From JBGOUV01 sp041477815 (GTDB lineage: Bacteria > Acidobacteriota > Terriglobia > Bryobacterales > JACQDG01), in assembly GCA_041477815.1 (NCBI GenBank), contig JBGOUV010000001.1, positions 1 to 53,338 of the forward strand: DNA of 53,338 nt, given 5' to 3'. The notes beneath the pieces are model-generated. The model was given only the letters and a program-made list of their open reading frames with translations. It searched no databases and was not told the origin of the DNA. The translations under genes and the position numbers were made by a program. Below are positions 7,233 through 15,136 of this stretch, one piece after another; the stretch's first letter is position 1, and each line of letters starts with the position of its first letter.

Positions 7233-8822
7233 TCAGTGCAACACAGGTAACTGGTGTTGGGCCAGGGCGCCGGTAACCCGGGCTATGTCGGCATCCAGCG
7301 GCCGGTCGGCGTCCAGGAAAGCACTCCGCTCACGAACCGCCCGGTAGACCGGGCCGGTACCCGCGCCGAGCCGGTCGGCGCCCTTGCGCAGGTCGACCGC
7401 CTGAGTGACCGAGAGCAGCGTAATCGAGACGGCGTCGCGCAGCAGGCGCAGCATGTCGAGCGCGGTGAGGGCGGCGTGCGACCCGAGGCTGACGATGTCC
7501 TGGTTGAACTGCTCGGTCGGCAGCGTGTGGATCAGGCTCGAACCCGACATCTGCCGCAACGCCACCACCAGGCTGGTGTGAACCAGTTGCATTCCCTTGA
7601 AGCCTTGGTAGACGCCGGGGTGGGGACTGAGCGACGACGGCAGGCCGTTCGAGAAGCGCTCGTCCATTAGAAGGGCCATGAGCGAGTGGGTCCAGTTGGC
7701 GAGGTTGGCCATGTCCAGCTTGAGGCCGTCCAGGACGCGGGCGATGTGGCCGCCGTAGAAATTGCCGGTGTGGAAGACGCGGTCCTGGTCGGGATCGATG
7801 AGGGGGTTGTCGTTAACCGAGTTGGCCTCGCGCTCGATGGTGGTACGGGCTTGATCGAGCGTTTCGAAGATCGGACCGAGACCTTGGGGGGCGCAGCGCA
7901 GCGAGTACGGACTCTGGATCGCTTCTTGGGAGACCACCACGCCCGCGGGATGCGCCGCCTCCTCGGAAACGTGGTGGCGGATGTCGTCGAGCGGCACAGC
8001 GAGGCGGCTCTCCATCAGGAGCGAGTTGAGCATCTCGGCGGCGCGGAACTGGCCGGGATGGTGCTTCACGATATGGATCAGCGGGTGGTAGTAGTCGGGC
8101 GAGGAGCGCAGGGCTTCGACGGCCAGGGCTACCGCCGCCAGTGAGGCGCGGAGCAGGTACTCGAGTTCGCTGACCACCACCGCCGCCATGGCCGTCATCA
8201 TGGTCGTGCCGTTCAGCAGGGCCAGGCCTTCCTTGGGCTCGAGGTGAAGGGATGGAATACCTTCGGCCGCGAGCGCCTGGGCGGCGGGGACGCGGGCGCC
8301 GCCGTAGATCACTTCGCCCTTTCCGAGCAGGACGCGGGCGATGTAAGCCGACGGGCAGAGATCGCCCGAGGCGCCGACCGAGCCGTAGCGGGGAACTACC
8401 GGGGTGATGTCGTGGTTGAGCAGGTCGAGGAGGCGCTCGATGACCACCGGGCGGACGCCCGAGTATCCCCGGGCCAGGGCGTTGGCCCGCAAGAGGATGG
8501 CGGCCCGCACGACTTCGCGCGGTTGGGGGTCGCCGACGCCGCAGGTCAGGACGTCGAGGAGGTTTTCCTGGTGATGGCGCAGCTCGCCGTCGGGGATGAT
8601 CAGCTTCACGTTGCCGCCGAAACCGGTATTGACGCCGTACAGGATCTCTCCCCGGTCGAGGAGGCGTCGAATGGCCGCCGGGCCACGCTCCAGCCGCGCG
8701 CGGACCGCGGGGTCGGGGGTCAGTTGGACCGGCTGGTCATGACGGGCCACGGCGAGGATCTGGTCGAGGGTGAGAAAGTCGGTGGAGATCTCGACGGCGG
8801 TAGCAAGAGTGGCTGTAGACAT
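7233..8822 (-). CDS. HAL/PAL/TAL-family aromatic amino acid ammonia-lyase (or aminomutase)
   Basis: 529 residues from ATG 8822, with AGGAG eight bases upstream. YGVNTGFGGN (about residues 62-71) supplies the catalytic tyrosine. The MIO prosthetic group forms from A151-S152-G153 in GSVGASGDLCPSAY. NSVNDNPLID, FHTGNFYGG and LPTEQFNQDIVSLG are further family landmarks. The enzyme eliminates ammonia from an aromatic amino acid. The substrate-selectivity position reads ENLLDVLTCGVG. In histidase a Ser-His pair usually stands there, while phenylalanine lyases have hydrophobic pairs, so histidine is not the obvious substrate. No other hut genes are nearby. It is divergent from the M20 to M42 operon, with a palindrome in its promoter. 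Confidence 0.85.
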   Translation of the reverse strand: MSTATLATAVEISTDFLTLDQILAVARHDQPVQLTPDPAVRARLERGPAAIRRLLDRGEILYGVNTGFGGNVKLIIPDGELRHHQENLLDVLTCGVGDPQPREVVRAAILLRANALARGYSGVRPVVIERLLDLLNHDITPVVPRYGSVGASGDLCPSAYIARVLLGKGEVIYGGARVPAAQALAAEGIPSLHLEPKEGLALLNGTTMMTAMAAVVVSELEYLLRASLAAVALAVEALRSSPDYYHPLIHIVKHHPGQFRAAEMLNSLLMESRLAVPLDDIRHHVSEEAAHPAGVVVSQEAIQSPYSLRCAPQGLGPIFETLDQARTTIEREANSVNDNPLIDPDQDRVFHTGNFYGGHIARVLDGLKLDMANLANWTHSLMALLMDERFSNGLPSSLSPHPGVYQGFKGMQLVHTSLVVALRQMSGSSLIHTLPTEQFNQDIVSLGSHAALTALDMLRLLRDAVSITLLSVTQAVDLRKGADRLGAGTGPVYRAVRERSAFLDADRPLDADIARVTGALAQHQLPVLH

Positions 8823-8836
8823 CGCGCAACTCCTAA

Positions 8837-8892
8837 GCACCACCTTAAGGTGGTGCTAATTTCATTATGCCCCCCGGAAGGCTGAAGCGCAA
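8837..8892 (-). promoter_or_regulatory. Ammonia-lyase promoter with perfect palindromic operator
   Basis: On the minus strand TTGCGC (8892-8887) and CATAAT (8869-8864) are separated by 17 bases. GCACCACCTTAAGGTGGTGC (8837-8856) is a perfect 20-bp palindrome, 22 bp with its flanking A and T. It begins at the expected transcription start, so a dimeric regulator bound there would block transcription of the lyase. It also lies in the divergent gap before the M20 operon. Confidence 0.65.
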
Positions 8893-8904
8893 GAGTTTCG
8901 TACA

Positions 8905-10242
8905 ATGAACCGGATGACGCGGCGACAGGTGTTACTCGGGATGGCGGGCGCGGCGGTGGTGCGCGGCGAGGAAATCGACTGGTCCAAGGCCGCGGCGGAG
9001 GCCATCGGCCACTTGCGGGGCTATTTGCGAATCGACACCTCCAATCCACCGGGGAACACTTGGGTCGCGGCGGCATATCTGGCGGGGATTCTGGAGGAGA
9101 GCGGGATCAAGGTCGAGCGGCTGGACGCGGTTCCCAACGACAGGGTGAACATCCTGGCGCGGTTGAAGGGCAGCGGGCGGAAGCGTCCGGTGCTGCTATT
9201 GAATCACATGGACACCGTGCCGGCGGACCGCAGCCGGTGGCAGACGGATCCCTTCGGAGCGGAGATCCGGCTCAACCGGCTGTGGGGACGGGGGTCGGTG
9301 GACATGAAGTCGACCGGGATTGTCCACTTGATGGCCATGCTGCTGCTCCAAAGGCAGGGAGTACGGCTGGATCGGGACGTGATTTTTGCGGCCACCGCGG
9401 ACGAGGAAACGGGCGGCGACACCGGCGTAAAATTCCTGCTCGCCAAGCACCCGCTGAAGGTAGAGTCGGAGTACGTCTTCGACGAAGGGGGATTCTCGGC
9501 GAACCGGCTGTTCACCGAGGAGGGCGAGGTGCACGCGGTGTCGGTGGCCCAGAAGCAGGTATTGTGGCTGCGCCTGACCGTCGAGGGGACGGCGGGACAC
9601 GGGTCGCAGCCCACCGACGACAACGCGCCGCGCATATTGGCGCGGGCCCTGACGCGGATCACCGAGGCGGAGACGCCGCGTCGAGCCGAGCCGATACTGG
9701 ACGCTATGGAGTCCCGGCTGGGGAAACTGGCCGATAACCGCTTCGCCAACGCCATCCGCCGCAACACCATCTCGCTGACGACGCTGCGGGCGGGGGTGGG
9801 AGAACCGCCCAAGGAGAACGTAATCCCGTCGCTGGCGACGGCGTCGATCGACTGCCGCCTGCTGCCCGGCCAGTCGCATACGGAGTTCATCGAGTGGGTG
9901 CGGCGGACGGCGGCCGAGCCCAAGCTCAAGATTGAGATTGCGCACCATTCGCCGACGGCGACGCCGAGTCCGACCGATACTGAGCTGTTCCGGCTGATCG
10001 AGTCGACCGTGGCGCGGCACTCGCCCCGGGCGCGGGTGGTGGCGTATCTGACTCCGTTTGGCACTGACGGCAACCATTTCCGGCGGCCGGACCGGCGGGT
10101 GTACGGGTTTTTTCCGGTGGTGATGTCAGCCGAGGAGGCCATGTCGATGCACTCGGACGCCGAGAGGATCCCCACGGCCCAGTTTGAGAAGGGTTTGCGT
10201 ATTTTCTACGAGGTGGTGGCGGGCTTGGCCGGTGTAAACTGA
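8905..10242 (+). CDS. Tat-exported M20 family metallopeptidase
   Basis: 445 residues with a Tat-type leader (MTRRQVLLGMAGAAVVRGEE). M20 metal and catalytic motifs are in order: LLNHMDTVPAD (His ligand and catalytic-site Asp), WGRGSVDMKS (bridging Asp), TADEETGGD (general-base Glu and ligand), YVFDEGG and the C-terminal SMHSDAERIP histidine. The dimerisation domain runs through LRLTVEGTAGHGSQPTDD. M20 enzymes cleave small peptides or acylated amino acids, such as carboxypeptidase, acetylornithine deacetylase and dipeptidase. First gene of a five-gene plus-strand operon; only eight bases separate it from the SDR gene. Location outside the cytoplasm is predicted from the leader. Confidence 0.87.
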   Translation: MNRMTRRQVLLGMAGAAVVRGEEIDWSKAAAEAIGHLRGYLRIDTSNPPGNTWVAAAYLAGILEESGIKVERLDAVPNDRVNILARLKGSGRKRPVLLLNHMDTVPADRSRWQTDPFGAEIRLNRLWGRGSVDMKSTGIVHLMAMLLLQRQGVRLDRDVIFAATADEETGGDTGVKFLLAKHPLKVESEYVFDEGGFSANRLFTEEGEVHAVSVAQKQVLWLRLTVEGTAGHGSQPTDDNAPRILARALTRITEAETPRRAEPILDAMESRLGKLADNRFANAIRRNTISLTTLRAGVGEPPKENVIPSLATASIDCRLLPGQSHTEFIEWVRRTAAEPKLKIEIAHHSPTATPSPTDTELFRLIESTVARHSPRARVVAYLTPFGTDGNHFRRPDRRVYGFFPVVMSAEEAMSMHSDAERIPTAQFEKGLRIFYEVVAGLAGVN

Positions 10243-10250
10243 GGGACCTT

Positions 10251-11009
10251 ATGCAACTCGCAGGACGAGTGGCCGTGATCACGGGTGCGGGGACGGGAAT
10301 GGGCCGCGCAATGGCGCTGCTGTTCGCCGGCGAAGGGGCGGCGGTGGTGGTGAACTACCGCGAATCGCAAGAGGCGGCTGAGGAGGTCACGCGCGAGATC
10401 GAGGCGGCGGGGGGCCGGGCGGTGGCGTACCGGGCCGATGTCAGCCGCGAGCCTGAAGTCCGGGCCATGATGCAGGCGGCCCGGGACCGCTGGGGACGGC
10501 TCGACGTGCTGGTCAATAACGCCGGCTGGAGCACCCGGGTCCCGCACGCGCAACTGGACGACCTGAGCGACGAAATCTGGGATCGCACCATCAACGTGAA
10601 CCTGCGCGGGGTATTCTACTGCGTGCGGGCGGCCGTGCCGTTTCTGCGGGGGCAGCCGGGGGCGTCGATCGTGAACATTGCTTCCGGGGCGGCGTTCCAC
10701 GGGGCGGGCAGCTCGATCGTGTACGGGGCGGCGAAGGCCGGGGTGGTGACGATGACGCGATCGCTGGCCCGGGCCTTGGCGCCGGGGATTCGGGTGAACG
10801 CGGTGTGCCCGGGCCTGGTGGAGACGCGGTTCGCCGGCTGGCCGCCCGAGGCGTTCGAACGGGGCCACCAGGTGACGCCGCTGGGCCGGCTGGCCACGGT
10901 CGGCGAAGTCGCCCAGGCGGCGCTGTTCTTCGCCGCCGAGGCCACCGGTATTACCGGTGAGGCACTCCTGGTAGACGGAGGTTTATACCAACTGGGGAGA
11001 TCCAGATGA
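10251..11009 (+). CDS. Short-chain dehydrogenase/reductase
   Basis: 252 residues, classical SDR length. The nucleotide loop is TGAGTGMG at the N-terminus, followed by NNAGWS, the catalytic Ser region NIASGAAFHG and the YxxxK pair YGAAK. GLVETRFAGW and VDGG at the C-terminus are also typical. R-rich NYRES after the second strand suggests NADPH. Such proteins reduce or oxidise keto or hydroxy groups and are often labelled FabG-like; the true substrate is unknown. Unlike its operon partners it has no export signal, so it should act in the cytoplasm. Its stop overlaps the cupin start by four bases. Confidence 0.87.
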   Translation: MQLAGRVAVITGAGTGMGRAMALLFAGEGAAVVVNYRESQEAAEEVTREIEAAGGRAVAYRADVSREPEVRAMMQAARDRWGRLDVLVNNAGWSTRVPHAQLDDLSDEIWDRTINVNLRGVFYCVRAAVPFLRGQPGASIVNIASGAAFHGAGSSIVYGAAKAGVVTMTRSLARALAPGIRVNAVCPGLVETRFAGWPPEAFERGHQVTPLGRLATVGEVAQAALFFAAEATGITGEALLVDGGLYQLGRSR

Positions 11010-11404
11010 ATCGAAGAGATACGGTAAAGATGATGGCCGCCGCCCTGTTGCCGGCGCCGGCGGCGAGGATTCCGAACGACGTGTTCGGAACCGGCCAAGC
11101 CAACCTGACCCGGGAGCCGTTCGGCGACCTGCGCATCTATTTTGACGGACCCACCGACCAGCTCAAGGCCATGACCGCCGGGAGCCTGGTGTTGAAACCG
11201 GGCATGTCGCCGCACCCGCCGCACCAGCATCCGGAGGAGGAATTTATGCTGGTGACCGAGGGGACCGGAGAAATCTCGCTCCAGGGGAAGGTCACCCCGG
11301 CAGGCCCCGGCTCGATGATGTATTGCGCGGCCGGGCGGCTGCACGCTATCACCAATACCGGCAAGACGCCGTTAACGTTCTATTTCTACAAATGGAGGGC
11401 ATGA
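11006..11404 (+). CDS. Exported small cupin protein
   Basis: 132 residues. MNRRDTVKMMAAALLPAPAA resembles a Tat leader, although the hydrophobic stretch is short. The cupin motif 1 is SPHPPHQHPEEEFMLVTEGTGE, giving two His and a Glu ligand. Motif 2, PAGPGSMMYCAAGRLHAITN, supplies the last His. A single-domain cupin of this size could be an isomerase, a dioxygenase or a sensor; nothing in the sequence decides. It overlaps both neighbours by ATGA junctions, so it is translated as part of the operon. Its position before RidA suggests a role in the same small-molecule pathway. Confidence 0.8.
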   Translation: MNRRDTVKMMAAALLPAPAARIPNDVFGTGQANLTREPFGDLRIYFDGPTDQLKAMTAGSLVLKPGMSPHPPHQHPEEEFMLVTEGTGEISLQGKVTPAGPGSMMYCAAGRLHAITNTGKTPLTFYFYKWRA

Positions 11405-11844
11405 TGACAACCAAGAGTCGTCGGAGTTTTTTGAAGAAGGCGGCGGTAGCGGCGCCCGTTGCGGCGCTGGCGGCCCGTCCGGCCCAGGCCCAGGAGGCCC
11501 CGGTGAAGAAGGTGCTGCGGGGCGGGAAGCTGTTCAGCGGGGTGGTGTCCTACGGGAACCTGCTGTTCATCTCCGGCATCGGAGCGCACTTCGAGGGGGA
11601 CATCAAGTCCCACACCAAGCACGTCCTCGACGAGATCGAGAAGGCCCTCAAGCTGGGCGGCTCGTCGATGGAGAAGGTGCTGAAGGTAAACGTTTACCTG
11701 AACGATTTGAAGGACTACCAGGGGATGAACGAGGTGTTTGCGGGCAGGTTCGGCGCGCAGCCGGGGGTGCGGACGACCATCGCGGCGGCGGGCGGAATCC
11801 CCGGCAACTCCCTGGTCGAGATCGACTGCATTGCTTATATTTAG
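11401..11844 (+). CDS. Tat-exported RidA/YjgF-family protein
   Basis: 147 residues. Start ATG 11401 follows GGAGGG and overlaps the cupin stop. A strong Tat leader (SRRSFLKKAAVAAPVAALAARPAQAQ) precedes a full RidA domain. That domain has GKLFSGVVSYGNLLFISG, KVNVYLNDLKDYQGMNEVF and PGVRTTIAAAGGIPGNSLVEIDCIAY. The Arg before TT matches the conserved arginine of true RidA, which binds the carboxylate of the enamine or imine that it hydrolyses. RidA normally removes reactive 2-aminoacrylate inside the cell; an exported copy is unusual and suggests imines form outside the cytoplasm. Operon context with peptidases supports a link to amino acid breakdown. Confidence 0.85.
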   Translation: MMTTKSRRSFLKKAAVAAPVAALAARPAQAQEAPVKKVLRGGKLFSGVVSYGNLLFISGIGAHFEGDIKSHTKHVLDEIEKALKLGGSSMEKVLKVNVYLNDLKDYQGMNEVFAGRFGAQPGVRTTIAAAGGIPGNSLVEIDCIAYI

Positions 11845-13870
11845 GAGCTGGCTCCTGCTGGCTGCTGCGGCGGGCGCGTTGCGCGCCGACGACCTGGAGA
11901 GTCTGGCCGTGCTGGACGGGGCGTCGGGCTACGAGGGCCCGGTCCTGGAATACGTGCGCAAGCGGGTGGGCGGGCGGCAGGAGGTCGACAATACCGGGTC
12001 GCTGACGGCGAGTTTCGGGTCCGGCCAGCCGCATACGCTGATCATCGGCGGGCTGGACGAGCCGGGGTACGCGGTTTCGGGGATCACCGACGACGGGTAT
12101 CTGCGGGTGCAGCGGCTGGTGTCGGCGCCGCCCCATCACCGGTTTGAAGACTTCTTTGTGTCGCAGCCGGTGCGGGTGACGACTGCGGCGGGAAAGACGC
12201 TTAATGGCGTGATGGCGGCGCCGTCGGTGCATCTGCAGGCGGAGCGGCAGACCTCGATCCGGGTGGATCATCCGGAAGAGCTGTACGTCGACCTGGGGGC
12301 GCGGTCCCGGGCGGAGGTGCGGCAGGCGGGGGTGGACCTGCTGGATCCGGTCACCCTGGAGAAGCACGCGACCCGGTTGGCGGACGGGCGGGTGAGCGCG
12401 CCCTGGATCTCGGGACGGGCGGGGGCGGCGGTGCTGCTCGAGCTGGCCCGCTGGATGGCCGCCGCGCCGCCCCAGGGAACGGTCACGCTGGCCTTCGCCT
12501 CGCAGCAGTACAGTGGTAACCGAGGCTTGGCCCGGCTCGCCGCGCGCGTGGAGGCGGATAGGATCGTGTGGCTCCGGTCGGGCGGAAGCGGCCGCCTGGC
12601 GATTTCACCCGCGTCGGACTCCCAGCCGGCCCTGGCGGACGAGCTGCTGGCGGTGGCCGAGCGGCGGAAGTTCGAGATGGAGCGCGAGACGGCGGATCGC
12701 GTCACCGTGCCCGCCTTTGCCAAGGACGAAATCTGGAAAGACCCGAAGCGGGTCGCTACTCTGTCGCTGGGCGTGGAGAATGCCGGGACTCCGGTGGAGG
12801 TCGTGTCCAGCGCCGCACTGGGCAAGATGGCCGGCCTGCTGGCCCAGTTCGCCGGGATTGTCGAGCGTCCCGCCGGTTTCGGCAGCGCCGGCGGGGACGC
12901 AGCGGCCGTCACTCGCCCGTCCACGCTGGAGCAGCTTATCGGCGTCTACGGGGTGAGCGGACGGGAAGGCGAAGTGCGGCAGAGGATTCAGGCGCTGCTG
13001 CCGGACTGGGCGAAGGCGTCGTCGCGCGTGGATCAGAAAGGAAACCTGATTGTCGCTGCCGGCGAGAAGCCGGAACGGCTGTTCCTGGCCCACATGGACG
13101 AGTTGGGCTCCGAAGTGATGGAGGCGGAGAGAGACGGGAAGCTGCGGGTGGAGGCGAAGGGCGGGGGGACGAGCGAGTTCTTCGAGTGGCACGCCGGGAT
13201 CGTGCAGAGCGGGCCAAAACAATGGCCGGCCATCCTCTTAGGCGGGGGCTTTGGAGGCCGGGCGCGCGTGGATACCGGCACGAAGCCGGGAGAGATCCAG
13301 GCGGGCGACAGCTTTGGCCTGCGCAAACAGGTGCGGCCGCTGCTGGGGCGCCGGGTAAACGCGCGGTCGCTGGACGATCGGGCCGGATGTGCGGTGTTGC
13401 TGGACGCCCTGCGGTCGCTCGATCCGAAGCAGATCCGGCGGCCGGCGTGGTTCGTGTTTACGGTGGAGGAAGAGATCGGGTTGAAGGGGGCGGAGGCGCT
13501 GGCGGAGTCGGTGCGGCCGCGCGAGGTGTACGCGATTGATACCTTCGTCTCCTCGGATTCGCCGCTGGAGAATCAGCGGATGGCGGGGGCGCGGTTGGGA
13601 GACGGGTTTGTCGTGCGGGCGATCGATTCGAGCGGCATCACGCCGCGAGCGGCGGTGCAGCAGGTGGTCGACCTGGCCCGGAAGCACGGCATCCCGGTGC
13701 AGTACGGGGTCACCAGCGGGGCCAACGACGGGTCGAAGTTTGTGGTGGGCGGGGCGGTGAATGTACCGCTGGGTTGGCCGCTGCGCTATTCGCACTCGCC
13801 GGGCGAGACCGCGGACCTGGCCGACATAGAGTCACTACAAAAGATCATCACAGCGCTGGCCAGAGAGTAG
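11831..13870 (+). CDS. Exported tandem M42 peptidase: inactive N-half fused to active C-half
   Basis: 679 residues from TTG 11831, overlapping ridA by 14 bases; LLIFRSWLLLAAAAGALRA then forms a signal peptide. No ATG start fits. The C-terminal half (from about residue 362) has every M42 ligand: AHMDELGSE, NARSLDDRAG, TVEEEIGLKG, AIDTFVSSD and YSHSPGE. The N-terminal half aligns with the same elements but has lost them: GGLDEPGYA for the His-x-Asp, SGRAGAAVLLE for the bridging Asp and ASQQYSGNRG for the Glu pair. It is therefore a dead repeat that may shape the oligomer or bind substrate. M42 enzymes are tetrahedral aminopeptidases or glucanases. Last gene of the operon. Confidence 0.82.
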   Translation: MLIFRSWLLLAAAAGALRADDLESLAVLDGASGYEGPVLEYVRKRVGGRQEVDNTGSLTASFGSGQPHTLIIGGLDEPGYAVSGITDDGYLRVQRLVSAPPHHRFEDFFVSQPVRVTTAAGKTLNGVMAAPSVHLQAERQTSIRVDHPEELYVDLGARSRAEVRQAGVDLLDPVTLEKHATRLADGRVSAPWISGRAGAAVLLELARWMAAAPPQGTVTLAFASQQYSGNRGLARLAARVEADRIVWLRSGGSGRLAISPASDSQPALADELLAVAERRKFEMERETADRVTVPAFAKDEIWKDPKRVATLSLGVENAGTPVEVVSSAALGKMAGLLAQFAGIVERPAGFGSAGGDAAAVTRPSTLEQLIGVYGVSGREGEVRQRIQALLPDWAKASSRVDQKGNLIVAAGEKPERLFLAHMDELGSEVMEAERDGKLRVEAKGGGTSEFFEWHAGIVQSGPKQWPAILLGGGFGGRARVDTGTKPGEIQAGDSFGLRKQVRPLLGRRVNARSLDDRAGCAVLLDALRSLDPKQIRRPAWFVFTVEEEIGLKGAEALAESVRPREVYAIDTFVSSDSPLENQRMAGARLGDGFVVRAIDSSGITPRAAVQQVVDLARKHGIPVQYGVTSGANDGSKFVVGGAVNVPLGWPLRYSHSPGETADLADIESLQKIITALARE

Positions 13871-13872
13871 AA

Positions 13873-13997
13873 CTTAGACACCAAATCAAAAGGCAAAAGG
13901 CAAAAATCAAAAATTCTCAGCTTGTACCTGTTCGCCCCGCTCCCGCTACTCCACCATTTTTGATTTTTGCCTTTTGCCTTTTGATTTGGTGTCTAAG
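13873..13997. repeat. 42-bp perfect inverted repeat, AT-rich, between convergent genes
   Basis: Arms at 13873-13914 and 13956-13997 are perfect reverse complements around a 41-base loop. The arms carry GACACCAAATCAAAAGGC and repeated AAAAGGC units, giving T-rich runs in both directions. The right arm includes the last bases and stop codon of the AIR-synthase gene. It could be a bidirectional terminator or a small non-autonomous element; composition is far from the GC-rich neighbours. Confidence 0.75.
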
Positions 13998-14926
13998 ATT
14001 TTTCAGTAACCCGGGCAACCTCATCCCGGTCGAACGACGGCAGGGGTCGATCACCGATCTGGAATCCCCCTGACGCGGGTACCAGGCGCCCGATATGGGT
14101 GGCAGCGGGTACCGCGGCTAGCAGAACCGGGGTGTCAGCGGGGTCGCAGGCTACGAGAATGCTGCCGCTGGAAAGCAGGCCGAGGACCTCCACACCGAAC
14201 CGTTCGCACACGGCGCGGGTTACCTCCAAAACCGGCAGGGGCTGATCGAACAGTATGGCGCCCACGCCGGAAGCCAGGGCCATTTCACGCACCGCGGTGG
14301 CGAGACCGCCTTCGGTGGGGTCGTGCATGGCGTGGGGGCGGATGGTATCACAGATGAGGCGGGCGGCGCGGGTGATGCCGATGCCGGGGTCGAAGAGGAG
14401 CTGGGTGTCGCGGGCCAGAATGGCGGTACCCTCAATGCCCAGCCGGCCGGCCAGCACCAGGTCGTCGCCGGCTCGGGCGCCGGACGAGGTTACCAGGCGG
14501 GAGCGGCGAACGCGGCCGATCATCTGGCCGCAGGCCACCGGCTGGGTGACGGAGCGGTGATTTCAGTATGGCCCCCGATCCAGGCAATGCCGAGGTCGCC
14601 GCAGGCGCGGCGGATCTGGTCGAAACAGGCTTCGACAGTCTCCGGCGTCGTGGAGCCGGCGGGGAACAGCAGGGTGGCGGTGAGGAACTCCGGGGTGGCG
14701 CCCATCACCGCGATGTCGTTGGCGTTGACCTGGACCAGGTACCAGCCCAGGTGGTCGGCGGCGAAGGTGATGGGGTCGGTGGTGACTACCCAGCACTCCT
14801 CGCCCGACCCGGCGAGGACCGCTGCATCCTCTCCATAGGCAGCACCGATCAGGACCCGGGGATCGGGGGGCAGGCCGGCGAGGAGGCGTTGGAGCAGGGC
14901 GGGGGGAGCTTGCCGGTAGGGAGCAT
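13993..14926 (-). pseudogene. AIR synthase-related (PurM/HypE/SelD-like) protein with two single-base frameshifts
   Basis: Three frame pieces make one protein. It starts at ATG 14926 (MLPTGKLPP) and shifts in the G6 run at 14901-14906, the C6 run on its own strand, into ALLQRLLAGLPPDPRVLIG. It continues through YGEDAAVLAG, VVTTDPITFAAD and VNANDIAVMGATPEF to IAWIGGHTEIT. It then shifts again near 14545-14555 into VTQPVACGQMIG and ends with HDPTEGGLATAV and GILVACDP-like sequence. Adding exactly two bases gives 312 in-frame codons. The fold binds ATP and forms phosphoryl intermediates; this stand-alone group is annotated hydrogenase maturation HypE-like, with no hydrogenase genes here. Sequencing error is as likely as decay. 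Confidence 0.72.
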
Positions 14927-14953
14927 AGGCTACAATGACTGGCAGGCTCCCTC

Positions 14954-15136
14954 GTGATCGGCGAAACCATATGGCACGACCGCATTCTATCCCGCCTGGG
15001 ACGCAAAGTGGCGCTCCTGCCGATCTGCCGGTCCACCCCAGCGGGCAACGTCGACCTGCGGGCGGCGCCCATCGATGGCGGGGACTCGCGGGGCCGCAGC
15101 AGCGGCGTCATCCGGATCGCCGACTTTGGAAAATGA
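14954..15136 (+). CDS. Possible small hypothetical protein
   Basis: 60 residues from GTG 14954 (IGETIWHDRILSRLGRKVALL), ending RSSGVIRIADFGK. I do not recognise it. In its favour, its stop overlaps the ATG of the next gene by four bases, the same coupling seen elsewhere in this genome. Against it, there is no good ribosome-binding site, no ATG and no known domain. It could be the tail of a gene whose start was lost, or simply non-coding sequence between divergent genes. Confidence 0.25.
   Translation: MIGETIWHDRILSRLGRKVALLPICRSTPAGNVDLRAAPIDGGDSRGRSSGVIRIADFGK

Noticed and set aside
7233..8822. Firm annotation as histidase HutH
   Set aside because: The family is clear, but the residues expected for histidine binding are absent and no hut genes accompany it.
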